Of a DNA stretch of 64,000 nucleotides, positions 37,801 to 45,180 are shown in pieces. The DNA is from Lates calcarifer (Eukaryota > Chordata > Actinopteri > Centropomidae). Location: positions 15,546,501 through 15,610,500 of the forward strand of contig NC_066837.1 in NCBI RefSeq assembly GCF_001640805.2, given 5' to 3'. Made by a program: the position numbers and the translations under genes. The notes beneath the pieces were generated by a model. That model did no database searches. It worked only from the letters and a program-made list of their open reading frames with translations, and was not told the origin of the DNA. The number at the start of each line of letters is the position of its first letter. Position 1 is the stretch's first letter.

Positions 37801-40543
37801 GAAACAAATAAAAACTGAAAATGCTGCCAGTTGAAATGCTGAGACCAGAGAATGAATTGAGGTTTTGTTTGAAAAATGACTGAAATATCCAATCGGCTGT
37901 CAAAAAAGCATCATTTTCTGTCAGTCATCTATTGGATTAATCAACTAATTGTTTCAGCTTTAATATGCATCGGTCTTTTATATACACTAGATTTGAAGAA
38001 ATCTTCCTTCTTAACTGCTGTCATCTGCAGAGAGACAGAGTATTGGACAGATTGTGACTGACTTTTCAGTTAAGGCAACTACTTGATTTACTGAAGGCTC
38101 ATTATTACTATTTCTGATTCAAAATTTCTTTATCCAAGGACAGCCATGCATTCAACACAGCAACCAACCTCAGCATATAAGAAGTGGCTGTGATCTCCTA
38201 AGATTGCCTTCTCTATTTCCCACACTCCCCCCATTCAAAAGCTTCATGAAATATCTTTACAGCTGATTAAGAGTATTGATATTTGCTACTGAAATGACAC
38301 CATAATATTTACACTCAAAGTTTACAGATTGTATTATATTCTAACTACTCTGAAGCTGTAGTGAATGAGTGGCAGTACTTGAACCAAGCTTAGATGAAAT
38401 ATGCATGCAACAACACTGAAGCCACTCTCTTCTGAATTCTTACTGAAAAACTAATATTGTAGAAATACCTCCTGGCACAGTACTGTTAGTGAGACATATA
38501 GCAACTACATAATAGTGTAGTTGTCAAGATTAGATAACAAAAGGATAAAAACAGTGCTAGCCTCTGACAAAAATATACACATGTTTATTATCTCTGAATG
38601 ATGTTTTAAATGTTAAGGAATGAGTCAGGAGCTATTGTCTATTCTGAACTAACATACTGTTTCCCATTATGGCCATTTTGCTCATGAATAAAATTTTACA
38701 ATTAATTGTTCCTGGTAACTTTGATGGCATAAACCCAAATATTATTTTCTTATTATGTACACATTAGTTTGTGTTTTTGTTCCCCCTAGGACAAAGAAAG
38801 TGGTGAATCACACTAATATTTGGAATGCATCATTACTTTAGAATTACCTGAGCATTAACATTTTTGTTGTCCCTGAAGAAAAGCAATACATCATCCTACC
38901 CAGATAACAAGAATTGATTATTGAATACTGTCTCATAACTACAGTGTCTAGAAGTGTATGCTCACTTCTAGATACTGTAAAAAACCTAATTCGCCAGCCT
39001 TTGATCAAGTGACTGAATGAGCATTGTTCACTTGTTACTTAGTTCTTGACTCCTTTATTTGGAACTACTCAGGATTTGGTGCAATTTACTTTAAATGGTT
39101 ACCTTTGGATTTGACTTACCTGTCGAAGGCTTCATCTGCAGGTAGGGGTGGGAGTGCTGTTTCACCAGCTGGCTTCAGTGTGAATGGGACGTCTCCTACA
39201 ACTGTGCATGTCACAGCCCCATTCTCTCCCTGGTCTCTGTCTGACACCTGTACCAGAGCTACTGGCGTGTCCACCAAAACATTCTCTGGTACTAATGCTG
39301 CACCGTCTCGAACAGGGATCCGTCCAATCTTTCGGATCTCTACGACCGGGACGTTGTCATTTTCATCTCGGACGGCCAAAACTACAGTGGTTCGGTCAGT
39401 GCGGGGAGGCTGACCCCTGTCCCTGGCCATTACAGTGAACCTCAGTTGAGCCACCTCCTCCCTGTCAATCCTGTGAAGAACGCTCAGCCAACCGGTGGCC
39501 TCGTCCAGCCGCAGGAGTCGCCTGACAGACTCAGTAGCAGCTCCAAAGACATACTCCACCTGCCCGTTGACTCCAATGTCACGGTCTGAAGCTCTCACCT
39601 GGAGGACAGGTGTGCCTGGAGGAGCATTTTCTGCCATTTCTGCCTCATATGTGGACCTCTCAAACTGTGGGCTGTTGTCATTCACATCGGTGATGGAAAC
39701 ACGAAGCAGGGCTTGGGAGGAACGTGGTGGGTTCCCTCCATCTCGAACCCTGAGGACGAGCTCATAGGAGTCTTTTTGCTCACGATCCAATGTGCCTTTC
39801 ACAATGAGCTGTGGCTGTTTTTCGCCATCTGGTATGTCCGCAACTTGTAGTTCAAACACACTGCTCCTGGCTCCTCCTGCATTATCTCCACTTCTTCCCC
39901 TCCTATCCGCAAGTCCATCTACTCTGGTGATGGGGTTCCCTCCTGATGTGCGCCTAGCTGAACTGGTCCCAGCTCCACCATCTTGGATCAGCTCGTACCG
40001 GTCAATACCATTTCGTCCAAAGTCCCTGTCTGTTGCTGTGGGCAGCAGGTAAAGGGTTCCTATTGGGCGATTTTCCTCAACTGAGAGCTGGAGCACAGGT
40101 GAGGGGAAGGAAGGTGTGTTGTCATTGATGTCTGTTATGACCACACGACCTTCGAACAGGTCTACCCAGCTCTGCAGCGGCCCTATCACTGACACCTCAA
40201 AGTCCAAGAAACACTCGTTCTCATCAAATATCATCTGACATTGAGGCAGCTTCTCCCTGTCGATGCGCCGTGGGCCTGTCGTCAGCTCACCTGTCACGTT
40301 GTCGATCTTGAAGTACTCTGAGCCGCTCTCCAGGGCGAAGGTGACGTCCCCGCTGCCCGTACCTGCCGTGAGGCCCAGGTCGGCGGCCACGTTGCCGATC
40401 TTGACGTCAGGTGGGCCCTCCTCCGCCACCCGGTACCGGAGAGCTGAGTCGGCACCCGGTGGCTGAGTCAGCAGCTGCAGCACTAAGACCACGAGGCTGA
40501 GAGCCTGCGCCGCGGAGGAGTGCACTGCACCAAGCCTCTGCAT
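3289..40543 (-). CDS. pcdh1: Protocadherin-1 (delta-1 protocadherin), whole coding span, five coding exons
   Basis: Joined coding segments, in transcript order: 40543-39120, 37452-36273, 30985-30202, 5771-5570, 3827-3289. The product is a single-pass cell-surface cadherin that mediates homophilic adhesion. It has a signal peptide (residues 1-33 or so), seven cadherin repeats (about 34-860), a membrane segment (about 896-918) and a long cytoplasmic tail with the delta-1 conserved blocks. Assignment to PCDH1 rather than PCDH7, 9 or 11 rests on phrases I recall from human PCDH1: VRRLLRLD in repeat 3, KKKYFL at the second coding exon start, SLDIAGDP before the membrane, RRVTF then ETPSSKSSSGPRLG, and CTRECxEFGHSDTCWMP in the tail. 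All four internal junctions are GT-AG and phase-matched (2, 0, 0, 1). Length is about 1375 residues against 1237 for the long human isoform as I recall it. One extra base near 30438-30439 breaks the frame in the third coding exon. Whether it is the a or b teleost duplicate is unknown. Confidence 0.93.
3828..5569 (-). other. pcdh1: pcdh1 intron between the last two coding exons
   Basis: GT-AG intron of 1742 bases. It holds a run of 18-19 A at about 4071-4089 and a (CAG)8 run at 4737-4760. Nothing else recognised. Confidence 0.9.
4737..4760. repeat. (CAG)8 trinucleotide repeat, intronic
   Basis: Eight uninterrupted CAG units on the plus strand (CTG on the pcdh1 transcript strand). Confidence 0.9.
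5570..5771 (-). CDS. pcdh1: pcdh1 coding exon 4: PP1-docking RRVTF and conserved tail block
   Basis: The acceptor CCCTGCAG|GGG at 5772/5771 is phase 0, so the junction reads YSKQ|GTLRRVTF (human SKQ|LPHRRVTF as I recall). RRVTF is the RVxF-type protein phosphatase 1 docking motif described for delta-1 protocadherin tails. It is followed by YDSGMEDSETPSSKSSSGPR and EEGYERTTPEGSVGEEEHVEN, a block very close to PCDH1. The donor is GAACG|GTCAGA at 5569/5570, phase 1. The exon is 202 bases and lies about 24.4 kb downstream of the previous exon, so it is easily missed without splicing evidence. Its presence shows that the long-tail isoform is encoded. Confidence 0.93.
8806..9180 (+). repeat. Percomorph interspersed repeat (GCTAACATG / GGCAATCCAT family)
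   Basis: It has the phrases typical of a very common, non-coding percomorph repeat: alternating ATGCTAACATG-type words at 8815-8945, then AAAAGTCAGGGGATGACCAAA, TTTCATGGCAATCCAT, CTCTGGGGACCATGAATGTC and a final AATCCATCCAGT. Recognised from memory; the family name is not certain. Confidence 0.7.
14560..15150. repeat. Polypyrimidine block (14560-14812) facing a polypurine block (14896-15150)
   Basis: About 250 bases are nearly all C/T on the plus strand, including (CT)12 at 14767-14792. They are separated by about 80 bases of normal complexity from about 255 bases that are nearly all A/G, including a G-rich GTGGGTGGGTGGGGGGGGGT run at 15022-15041. The arrangement is pyrimidine then purine on the same strand, so the two halves are loosely complementary. 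Confidence 0.85.
14846..14890 (-). other. Possible alternative pcdh1 cassette exon (speculative)
   Basis: On the transcript strand a very long pyrimidine tract ends CTCTCTGCAG at 14891-14896. It is followed by 45 bases that stay open in phase 0 (CSTVIIIPLTESGLI) and then GTCAGA, the same six bases that form the verified donor at 5569. The length is a multiple of three and the phase matches both flanking exons. If no donor is used, the frame stops five codons later. I know of no homologous PCDH1 isoform. Confidence 0.2.
15427..15463. repeat. (CT)n microsatellite
   Basis: About 18 uninterrupted CT units. Confidence 0.9.
17157..17178. repeat. (CA)n microsatellite
   Basis: About ten CA units. 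Confidence 0.85.
18466..18753 (+). mobile_element. MITE/SINE-like fish repeat, copy 1 (GATTATTTTCTCGATTAA family)
   Basis: Contains CTGATTATTTTCTCGATTAA, CCCAAAGATATTCAGTTT, AGAAGATATTTCCAAG and AAAAAAATGACCTGGTTATC in the order I know from an abundant acanthomorph element whose ends are inverted AATCGATTAGTTG-type sequences. No coding capacity. A second copy lies at 37563-37961 in the same orientation. Diverged and slightly truncated. Confidence 0.65.
20890..20966. repeat. Compound (CT)n(ACTC)n(CA)n microsatellite
   Basis: CT units pass through CACT units into CA units without a gap. Confidence 0.9.
21175..21187. repeat. Poly-C run
   Basis: Thirteen consecutive C; a G run of about twelve follows at 21733-21744. 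Lengths at such runs are prone to sequencing error. Confidence 0.85.
23396..23566. repeat. Degenerate TTCAATTCA-type repeat tract
   Basis: Roughly 170 bases are built from variations on TCAATT, CACTTCA, ACTCAGT and CAATTCA in 5 to 10 base steps. It looks like an old decayed minisatellite. Confidence 0.65.
25319..25627 (+). mobile_element. Fish interspersed repeat, GGGTGGCACGATG...GGCGACCTGTCCAGGGTG type
   Basis: The order of phrases is diagnostic of a repeat very common in teleosts: GGGTGGCACGATG, then CACTGCTGCCTCACAGCAAGA, TGTGTGGTTTGCATGTTCTC, AAAGACATGCAGGTAGGTTAA, TGGTTGTTTGTCTCTATA, GACTGGCGACCTGTCCAGGG and TCAGCTGGAACTGACC. Usually found without coding capacity. The family name is not certain. 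Confidence 0.75.
25926..25963. repeat. (CT)n microsatellite
   Basis: About 19 CT units inside a longer pyrimidine-rich stretch. Confidence 0.9.
27540..27640 (+). repeat. Fragment of a GGTATCGAACCTCAATAC-type interspersed repeat
   Basis: GCCTGGTATCGAACCTCAATA, TGGTACCGACC, GGGTACCAAAAAC and AAGTACCAAATG form the characteristic core of a dispersed fish element. Only a fragment is present. Confidence 0.5.
28675..28719. repeat. (CA)n microsatellite
   Basis: About 22 CA units. Confidence 0.9.
29025..29077. repeat. (GT)n microsatellite with one interruption
   Basis: More than 20 GT units with a GG step near 29063. Confidence 0.9.
29341..29381. repeat. (GT)n microsatellite
   Basis: About 20 GT units, preceded by a GTGTATAT segment. 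Confidence 0.9.
29799..29842. repeat. (CA)n microsatellite
   Basis: About 22 CA units. With 28675, 29025 and 29341 it makes four long CA/GT arrays within 1.2 kb of the intron, close to the membrane exon. Confidence 0.9.
30202..30985 (-). CDS. pcdh1: pcdh1 coding exon 3: juxtamembrane, membrane segment, first half of tail (frame broken by one extra base)
   Basis: The acceptor AACCCCAG|GTG at 30986/30985 is in phase 0 with the previous exon. VARSLMAPLSLDIAGDP leads into a membrane segment (about residues 896-918, SVAIGVLAGAAAVILVILLVV) and a basic, Gly-rich start of the tail (GYEAGKKE, RGRKPRRDKR). SSPDLARHYKSS matches PCDH1. The frame then shifts: one additional T on the minus strand (a at plus 30438 or 30439) must be skipped to reach SPLPAVNLQPHSPP, GKKHQAVQELPPSNTFVG (the conserved delta-1 tail block) and the Ser-rich run before NKYSKQ. 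The exon is 784 bases, one more than a multiple of three, although both its ends are phase 0. Read literally, translation stops at 30392-30394. The donor is AACAG|GTAGGA at 30201/30202. Ignoring that donor would give a read-through end at 30136, comparable in position to the short human isoform but not in sequence. Confidence 0.93.
31715..31831. repeat. Compound (TATC)n(CA)n(TA)n microsatellite
   Basis: About 17 TATC units (31715-31785), a short TG/CA section, then CA at 31797-31812 and TA at 31812-31831. Confidence 0.92.
34213..34235. repeat. Poly-A run
   Basis: About 23 consecutive A on the plus strand. It could be the tail of an inserted retroposon on the plus strand, but no target duplication was identified. 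Confidence 0.8.
36273..37452 (-). CDS. pcdh1: pcdh1 coding exon 2: end of cadherin repeat 4 to repeat 7
   Basis: Encodes residues 476-868; the first base completes codon 475. The acceptor is TTTTCACAG|G at 37453/37452, and the first residues NKKKYFL match the PCDH1 junction. Repeat 4 ends DINDH (522-526), repeat 5 ends DRNDN (626-630), repeat 6 ends DENDN (750-754), and repeat 7 runs to about 857 (ALVHVFINESLANATL). LDRE (592-595) and FDRE (716-719) are the usual strand motifs. Between VEMD (673-676) and VFSIENNTG there is a Glu/Lys/Gly-rich run (about 677-699), some 20 residues longer than the human equivalent. The donor is ACAG|GTAATC at 36272/36273, phase 0. Read-through into the intron would add a short tail and stop at 36195, with no membrane segment; I treat that as unspliced sequence. 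Confidence 0.95.
37453..39119 (-). other. pcdh1: pcdh1 intron splitting cadherin repeat 4
   Basis: GT-AG intron of 1667 bases, phase 2. It contains a MITE-like repeat at 37563-37961; the rest is AT-rich with nothing recognised. Confidence 0.92.
37563..37961 (+). mobile_element. MITE/SINE-like fish repeat, copy 2 (GATTAATCAACTAATTGTTTCAGC family)
   Basis: Same family and orientation as 18466-18753, but closer to full length. It starts near AATTAGCTGATTTATCAGTC, passes ATGTCAGTAAATAGTGAAAA, CAAAGCCCAAGGTGACATCC and ACCCAAAGATATGTAGTTTA, then AAAAATGACTGAAATATCCA, and ends GGATTAATCAACTAATTGTT TCAGC. The two ends are imperfect inverted repeats. Non-coding. Confidence 0.7.
39120..40543 (-). CDS. 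pcdh1: pcdh1 coding exon 1: signal peptide, cadherin repeats 1-3 and first part of repeat 4
   Basis: Encodes residues 1-474 plus two bases of codon 475. The ATG at 40541-40543 is chosen because it has G at -3, is followed by a hydrophobic signal peptide (ALSLVVLVLQLL, residues 14-25), and no in-frame ATG lies upstream. Repeat 1 ends at DINDN (138-142) and holds RIDRE (93-97) and a cysteine pair (102, 111) in the positions seen in PCDH1. Repeat 2 has TDRD (171-174), LDRE (252-255) and DVNDN (286-290). Repeat 3 ends DENDN (393-397). Repeat 4 begins about 400 and continues into the next exon. Repeat 2 carries about 36 extra Gly/Ser/Arg-rich residues (roughly 187-228) compared with human PCDH1. 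The donor is CAG|GTAAGT at 39119/39120, phase 2. Calcium-binding motifs are intact, so the adhesive ectodomain looks functional. Confidence 0.95.
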
Positions 40544-40899
40544 GGCTCCTTCTTTTCCTCTCGCCTCTCTCCTTCCCGCTCTGTCTGCCTCCAAGCTGCG
40601 AGGCTCGTCTCTTCTTTATTGGTGTTTTGTGGTCTGGTGTACCTCACCTCAGCGTGGGTGTTTGATTTATCCTTTCTCACCCTCTCCCTATCGCTCTCTG
40701 CGGACTGCCGCCTGAGGTCCGGGGAAAAGCTTCTTCTGCACTCTCACTCTCTCTGTAGTTCACTTCAGCGGTGCAGGCTCCTCTCTTTTATTCTCCTCCT
40801 ATACTCAGCGGTGGGGTTTTTTGTTGCAACTTCTATAATAATAATTCCGTAGTCTTGCTGGGCTGTTCATGCCACAGTGGTATCAAAAAATCCATCCTG
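40544..40899 (-). other. pcdh1: pcdh1 5' leader within the first coding exon
   Basis: Sequence between the start codon and a strong acceptor (a pyrimidine tract of about 17 bases, then CGCAG|CAGG at 40900/40899). It contains two short upstream ORFs near its 5' end and no other ATG before 40543. Assumes that this acceptor is used; an unspliced leader running further upstream is the alternative. Confidence 0.55.
40833..40895 (-). CDS. Upstream ORF of 20 codons in the pcdh1 leader
   Basis: The ATG at 40893-40895, four bases after the proposed acceptor, opens a 20-codon frame (begins MDFLIPLW) ending TAG at 40833-40835. A second, overlapping ATG at 40868-40870 in another frame opens about 21 codons. 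Both end before the main start. The leader context suggests translational damping; there is no protein evidence. Confidence 0.35.
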   Translation of the reverse strand: MDFLIPLWHEQPSKTTELLL

Positions 40900-41299
40900 C
40901 TGCGAAAAAAGAAAAAAAAAAACTAATTCACCAGCCTTTGATTAATCCCACTTCACTCTTTCTCACTCCTTTCTTCCCTGTAAACCAGAGAACTATCCCG
41001 TTGTCACACGAGGACGCTTATCAGTTCATAATGCCATTTGTAAGTGCTTTTTATTCCAGTCACATTTGGGACAGCGGCTTTTCTCGCGTTTTTCACAGTT
41101 AGAAACTGCAATGCAGCACCACTACACAAAAGGAAAAAAAACAACACACACACGCACACACACACACACGCACAACACACACACACACACACTGCTCAGC
41201 TCTCCGGACGGTGGAAAAATGAATTCACATCCCCGAAGTAGGAATTAAAAATCAGTTTGAAAAAAGTCTTTGGGATGCTGCAACCGGATCTTTTCTTAC
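40900..41299 (-). other. pcdh1: Proposed pcdh1 intron 1 (in the 5' UTR)
   Basis: The donor GAAG|GTAAGA at 41299/41300 and the acceptor at 40900 define a 400-base intron with a CA run at about 41141-41191. Both sites match consensus well. Confidence 0.5.
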
Positions 41300-41560
41300 C
41301 TTCGGATCCAGCTGCGTTTTCCTCCTTTTTTTCTCCTCCGCAGTGGAGCAACGTGCCAAGCCGTCGGATTCCTCCACGCAAGTTATGAGGAGGACAAGAG
41401 TGCTTTTCAGGGGGAGTTTCTCGTCATAATTTTTTTTTCACATAAAACAGAAAACGAGTGCCTCTCTTGGCGAGCTAAAAGGGAGATCCCGAGAGCAGCG
41501 TCAATTCAGAGTAATCCTGCGCAGCCCTGTGTTCGGGATGGATGTCTCGGTGATGGACCG
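41300..41560 (-). other. pcdh1: Proposed noncoding first exon of pcdh1
   Basis: Sequence upstream of the GAAG|GTAAGA donor, with more CpG than the surrounding DNA (for example 41350-41390 and 41470-41580). The transcription start was not located, so the upper limit is arbitrary; it could lie among the GA tracts up to 41880. Confidence 0.4.
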
Positions 41561-41586
41561 AGTGTAGATGCGTCTTTTTCCAAGAG

Positions 41587-41610
41587 TCCCGCATTCTCTC
41601 TCTCACTCTC

Positions 41611-41641
<31 letters not shown>
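41587..41641. repeat. Interrupted (CT)n tract
   Basis: CT units with ACT and GCT interruptions; purine-rich on the pcdh1 strand. Confidence 0.88.
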
Positions 41642-41734
41642 ATCCTCCACATGCGCCTCCTCCTCCTCTGGCTTTCCCCCCCTCTCACCTGCACTGCTTG
41701 GGACTGCTGCTGCTGCCGGTCTCCAGCGATGCTG

Positions 41735-41737
<3 letters not shown>

Positions 41738-41798
<61 letters not shown>
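41738..41798. repeat. (CT)n microsatellite, about 30 units
   Basis: Among the longest pure dinucleotide runs in the window; lies in the presumed pcdh1 promoter or leader. Confidence 0.92.
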
Positions 41799-41802
<4 letters not shown>

Positions 41803-42900
41803 GCTACTGCAACATTTTTTCCCCGGCCGCGTAACTCGATCGCTGAGCTGTAACGGGAGAGGCAGCAGAGGCGGTGTTGGGTCGCCGTGTAAGTGAACGT
41901 GTGTGTGTGTGTGTGTGTGTGTCGGTTACCGGGGACAGACCTCACCTCACCCCCCTCCCCCATACCCCCCCCAACTCCTGTCATATAGGAAGATTAAATG
42001 GCTTGGTGTCCCGGCTGCTGACAGCTCCTGGTGGGAAAATATCTTTATTCGCACATTCATACAAAGGACAAAGAGAAACGGGAGGCTTAGAGAGTGATCT
42101 GGCTTTAACACAAGTCAGTGCCCAGTCAGTGTTCATTCAGTCATATTTCTGCTGGTGCAGCTCTTTGCCGGGGCAAGTGTAGAAGGCTTCATTCATTCTT
42201 TTCTGAAAGAGACAGAGATTGCCCCACACCTTCGAACAGAATGGGAAATCGCTTTAATATTCATGTCCTGCAGTTATGTATAGTATAAGAATGATTTATA
42301 CCGTTAGCGGTGATAGCATGCTCACTGTACAAACTGAAGAAGCCCAGTGGTGCTCCTTGTCTACCACTACTGCAACCAATAAACTATTGTTAGGGGCAAA
42401 CAAATGAATACATGAATGGCAAAAAAAAGTCGTTGAAGTACAGTATAAATATCATGCTCTGTGTGTAATTTTCTTTATTCATTTGTATAATATTCAGACC
42501 TGCTTTTTGCTTTTTGTCTTTGTTGGCAGCATCCTCTACCTCATATATACACACAAACACGCACACTCTGCTGTGAGGATGTTGTGTCTCGGCGGACCGA
42601 CCTGCTCCGTGAGGAGCGCAATGCAGCATCGGTCTGCTGCTATTGAACACTGCCGGGGCTTCCACGCTGCTGCTCTGTTAACCCCCACCCCCCACCCCCT
42701 CCCGAAATTCTAATTTCCAAGCTAGTCAGGCCGACCGTGTGCTACCCGGCCTGGCTGGAAAGCAGGGAGTCCCAGCCACCCCGCCACCCGCCAACATTAT
42801 GTTATTGGCTGGGGTAGAGTTTGTACCAGCTATTAGCGAGCAGTTTATGGCTGGCAGAGAGTAAACAAAGACTGACAAACTGCAGTGAGGGGTCACATAT

Positions 42901-43231
42901 CTTCGTGTGTGTGTCTCTCTCTCTTTTTTTCCCCACATGCCCACCACCCTCCTTTACTTTGGCTCGCTGACTTTTTCCTCTGATTTTTTTTTCTCTCTCC
43001 TCTGTTCCTTTTCCATCACCAGCAGGAAGTTGTCTGCGTGCGTCCCCGGGCCTTTGTGCTTTGCATTCCAGGTGCTTTCGGCACGCGCTATAGCTCCGAG
43101 CTCACCCACGCCCTCTGTCGCTCGACCCACGCGCGCTTTCATTTCCTTCGAAATCAATTCGCCTTGTATTGTATTAGCCTGCATGTAAATTTGGAGAGGA
43201 GGTGAAAGTTTCGTAGAGAGAGACATGTTGT

Positions 43232-43274
<43 letters not shown>

Positions 43275-44479
43275 TGCGTGTGACTCTGCTGTCTGGGTCA
43301 GGTCAGTTCATTTTTAGCCTACTTCAGTTGATTTAGGAAATTTAAGTCAGATTTGACCTAATGAAAAAAAACACCCTAATAAAAATCTGTTGGCCTGAGC
43401 ATGCTGTTATATCCAACCCATTAAGATATAATTGAGCATGAATCCTCTTTCATCAGCAAATGAACTGCAGTTTCAATTTGCATATTGAATGAAAAGTGAA
43501 CCCTGCGTGTTTGTGTGTGTGTGTGAGTGTGTGTGTGCACTCACTAGTGTGTGTTCCAGTTAAAGACAGGATGTTCTTTGGAGAAACATAACCTGAGTTG
43601 ACATCCATTATAGCCTAAAGGCCTAATCTACTGTTTGTGCCACCACAAAAGAGGATCACAGCTTCAGCACATGGTCTACAAGGATAACTGTGGAGAAAAT
43701 GAAGACAATCTTGACATACATATTTGACAGCATCTGGCAACGGCAACTGCTATGCAAGTGAAGTATCAGCATCAAGTTTGCCAGATATCCTGAAGACATT
43801 TTGTGCTCATTCTGCACGCTTTTTAAAAGGCATATGGCTTAGATATTGCACTTGTGGAAATGTAACTGTTTATCCAGCCATCCATCCATTGATTTTGTAA
43901 CATCTTTATTGGGTCAGGGTTGCAATAGCAAAAAATATAAATCAGAACATCTCCACCAAGCCCTTTTCTGTAGCAACATCCACCATGGTGGATTTTAACA
44001 CTAATTATTAATTAATATTGCCATCAATTTCCAGTTCATAGGTTTACAGTTATGTAAAGTTATGTTTTGACAGAATAAGGTTGGCATTATTCTATATTTT
44101 TCTTACTGTCTGCAAATTCCTTGACCAACAATATATTGGTCCATCTCTCTATATGAACTTTCTGACTTACCCCATCAGTGGCACTGTATTTTAGCCTATT
44201 GTTTCATACTGATTCTGTAAATCTATGAAAATATAATGTATAAATGTTTAGTTTGCACATTAAAACTTGGCTGGGTAATTTCCTGAAACAGTTGGGCACT
44301 GTAGTTTTTTGCGTACGTTACTCAAGAATAAGTAAATGGTGCTATTTTCAGCTGCGGATTAACACACATTTGTTTTGTTTTTTTGTTTTTTTTAAACTTA
44401 CTTTTTTTTTCTTTTCAGTTTTTCTTATACAAGCAAGATCCACTGCACAACAGTGCAAACATCCAAATTGTTAACTTGG
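42901..44479. other. Intergenic, no gene recognised
   Basis: Contains a (TG) array at 43233-43271, a CCATCCATCCATTG...GGGTCAGGGTTGC fragment at 43870-43921 that resembles the tail of common fish repeats, and T-rich sequence at 44370-44420 next to the L1-like fragment. Confidence 0.6.
43233..43271. repeat. (TG)n microsatellite
   Basis: About 19 TG units. Confidence 0.9.
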
Positions 44480-45180
44480 AAAAGTAAAAATAAAAATATA
44501 AAATAAAATTATAAAACGAAATATAAAAGGAGGGGGGGGCACATCACTCTCTTTACAGCTTTTATCACTATCCTTTCTCCTGCTGAATATTCGACCCATC
44601 TTTTCTCTTGCATTCAGTCCATTCGTGCCAGTGTTGGTCCAGGGTCCCTGCTTTCATTCTAAGATTCTACAATGTCCAGCCACTGACCCGGACTTGGAGG
44701 ATCATATTTCAACCAGTTCCTTGTTATGGCTTTCTTACATGCCAGTGTCAATATTTTGAAGAGATAGGGGTCCTTCTTTTGAATAATGCCTAGGTACATA
44801 GTCTGCAGGTCCCTGGGTACCTTGTAGCAAAGAATCTCCTCAAGAATCTGAATAACTCTGTCCCAGAACACTTGTAATTTCTTACATGACCAGAAAATAT
44901 ATGAGTGATTGGCATTCATCTGCCCACATTGTCTCCAGCATAGCTGCTGTTCACCTATTTGTTTATTTTTAATGTGTGGTGTGATAAAGAAACAGATTAA
45001 GTTCTTCCATCTGAATTCCCTCCATCTTTTAGAACTAGCGAAAACACATTTGGTATTATAATGAGCATTTACATCAGTTGAACAATGTATGTGGGATTGA
45101 CTCAAACTACAGTGCCCAAGTTCATCATAAAATAAGGAATGTGTCACCCAGTATACAACAATGTTGCTCACTTGTGCCTT
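44480..45180 (-). mobile_element. 5'-truncated L1/Tx1-like LINE, C-terminal end of ORF2
   Basis: An open frame of 170 residues (44659-45171) matches the far C-terminus of fish L1-like ORF2. It has FRWKNLICFFITP, then a zinc-knuckle-like C-x3-C-x7-H-x4-C (CWRQCG...NHSYIFWSC), a TMYLGII block and the terminal LACKKAITRNWLKYDPPSP...WLDIV. The family is endonuclease/reverse transcriptase; only the region after the RT domain is left, so it is immobile. About 180 bases of probable 3' UTR follow toward 44480, ending in AT-rich sequence. Uninterrupted reading over 170 codons suggests a moderately young insertion. The exact 5' truncation point and target duplication were not resolved. Confidence 0.85.

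Larger units (their letters stand above)
41561..42900 (-). promoter_or_regulatory. Likely pcdh1 promoter region
   Basis: Lies just upstream of the proposed first exon. It holds two long CT tracts (41587-41641, 41738-41798; GA on the transcript strand), a C-run pair at 42682-42703 that reads as GGGGTGGGGGG on the minus strand (Sp1/KLF-like), and an inverted CCAAT (ATTGG at 42804-42808). No TATA box was identified. Confidence 0.4.

Noticed and set aside
40544..40594. Start of pcdh1 17 codons further upstream
   Set aside because: The codon there is TTG, not ATG, and the added residues precede a proper signal peptide that begins at 40543.
42390..42665. Minus-strand open frame of 91 codons upstream of pcdh1
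   Set aside because: No signal or family resemblance and it crosses a CA-rich stretch; more likely promoter or leader DNA.
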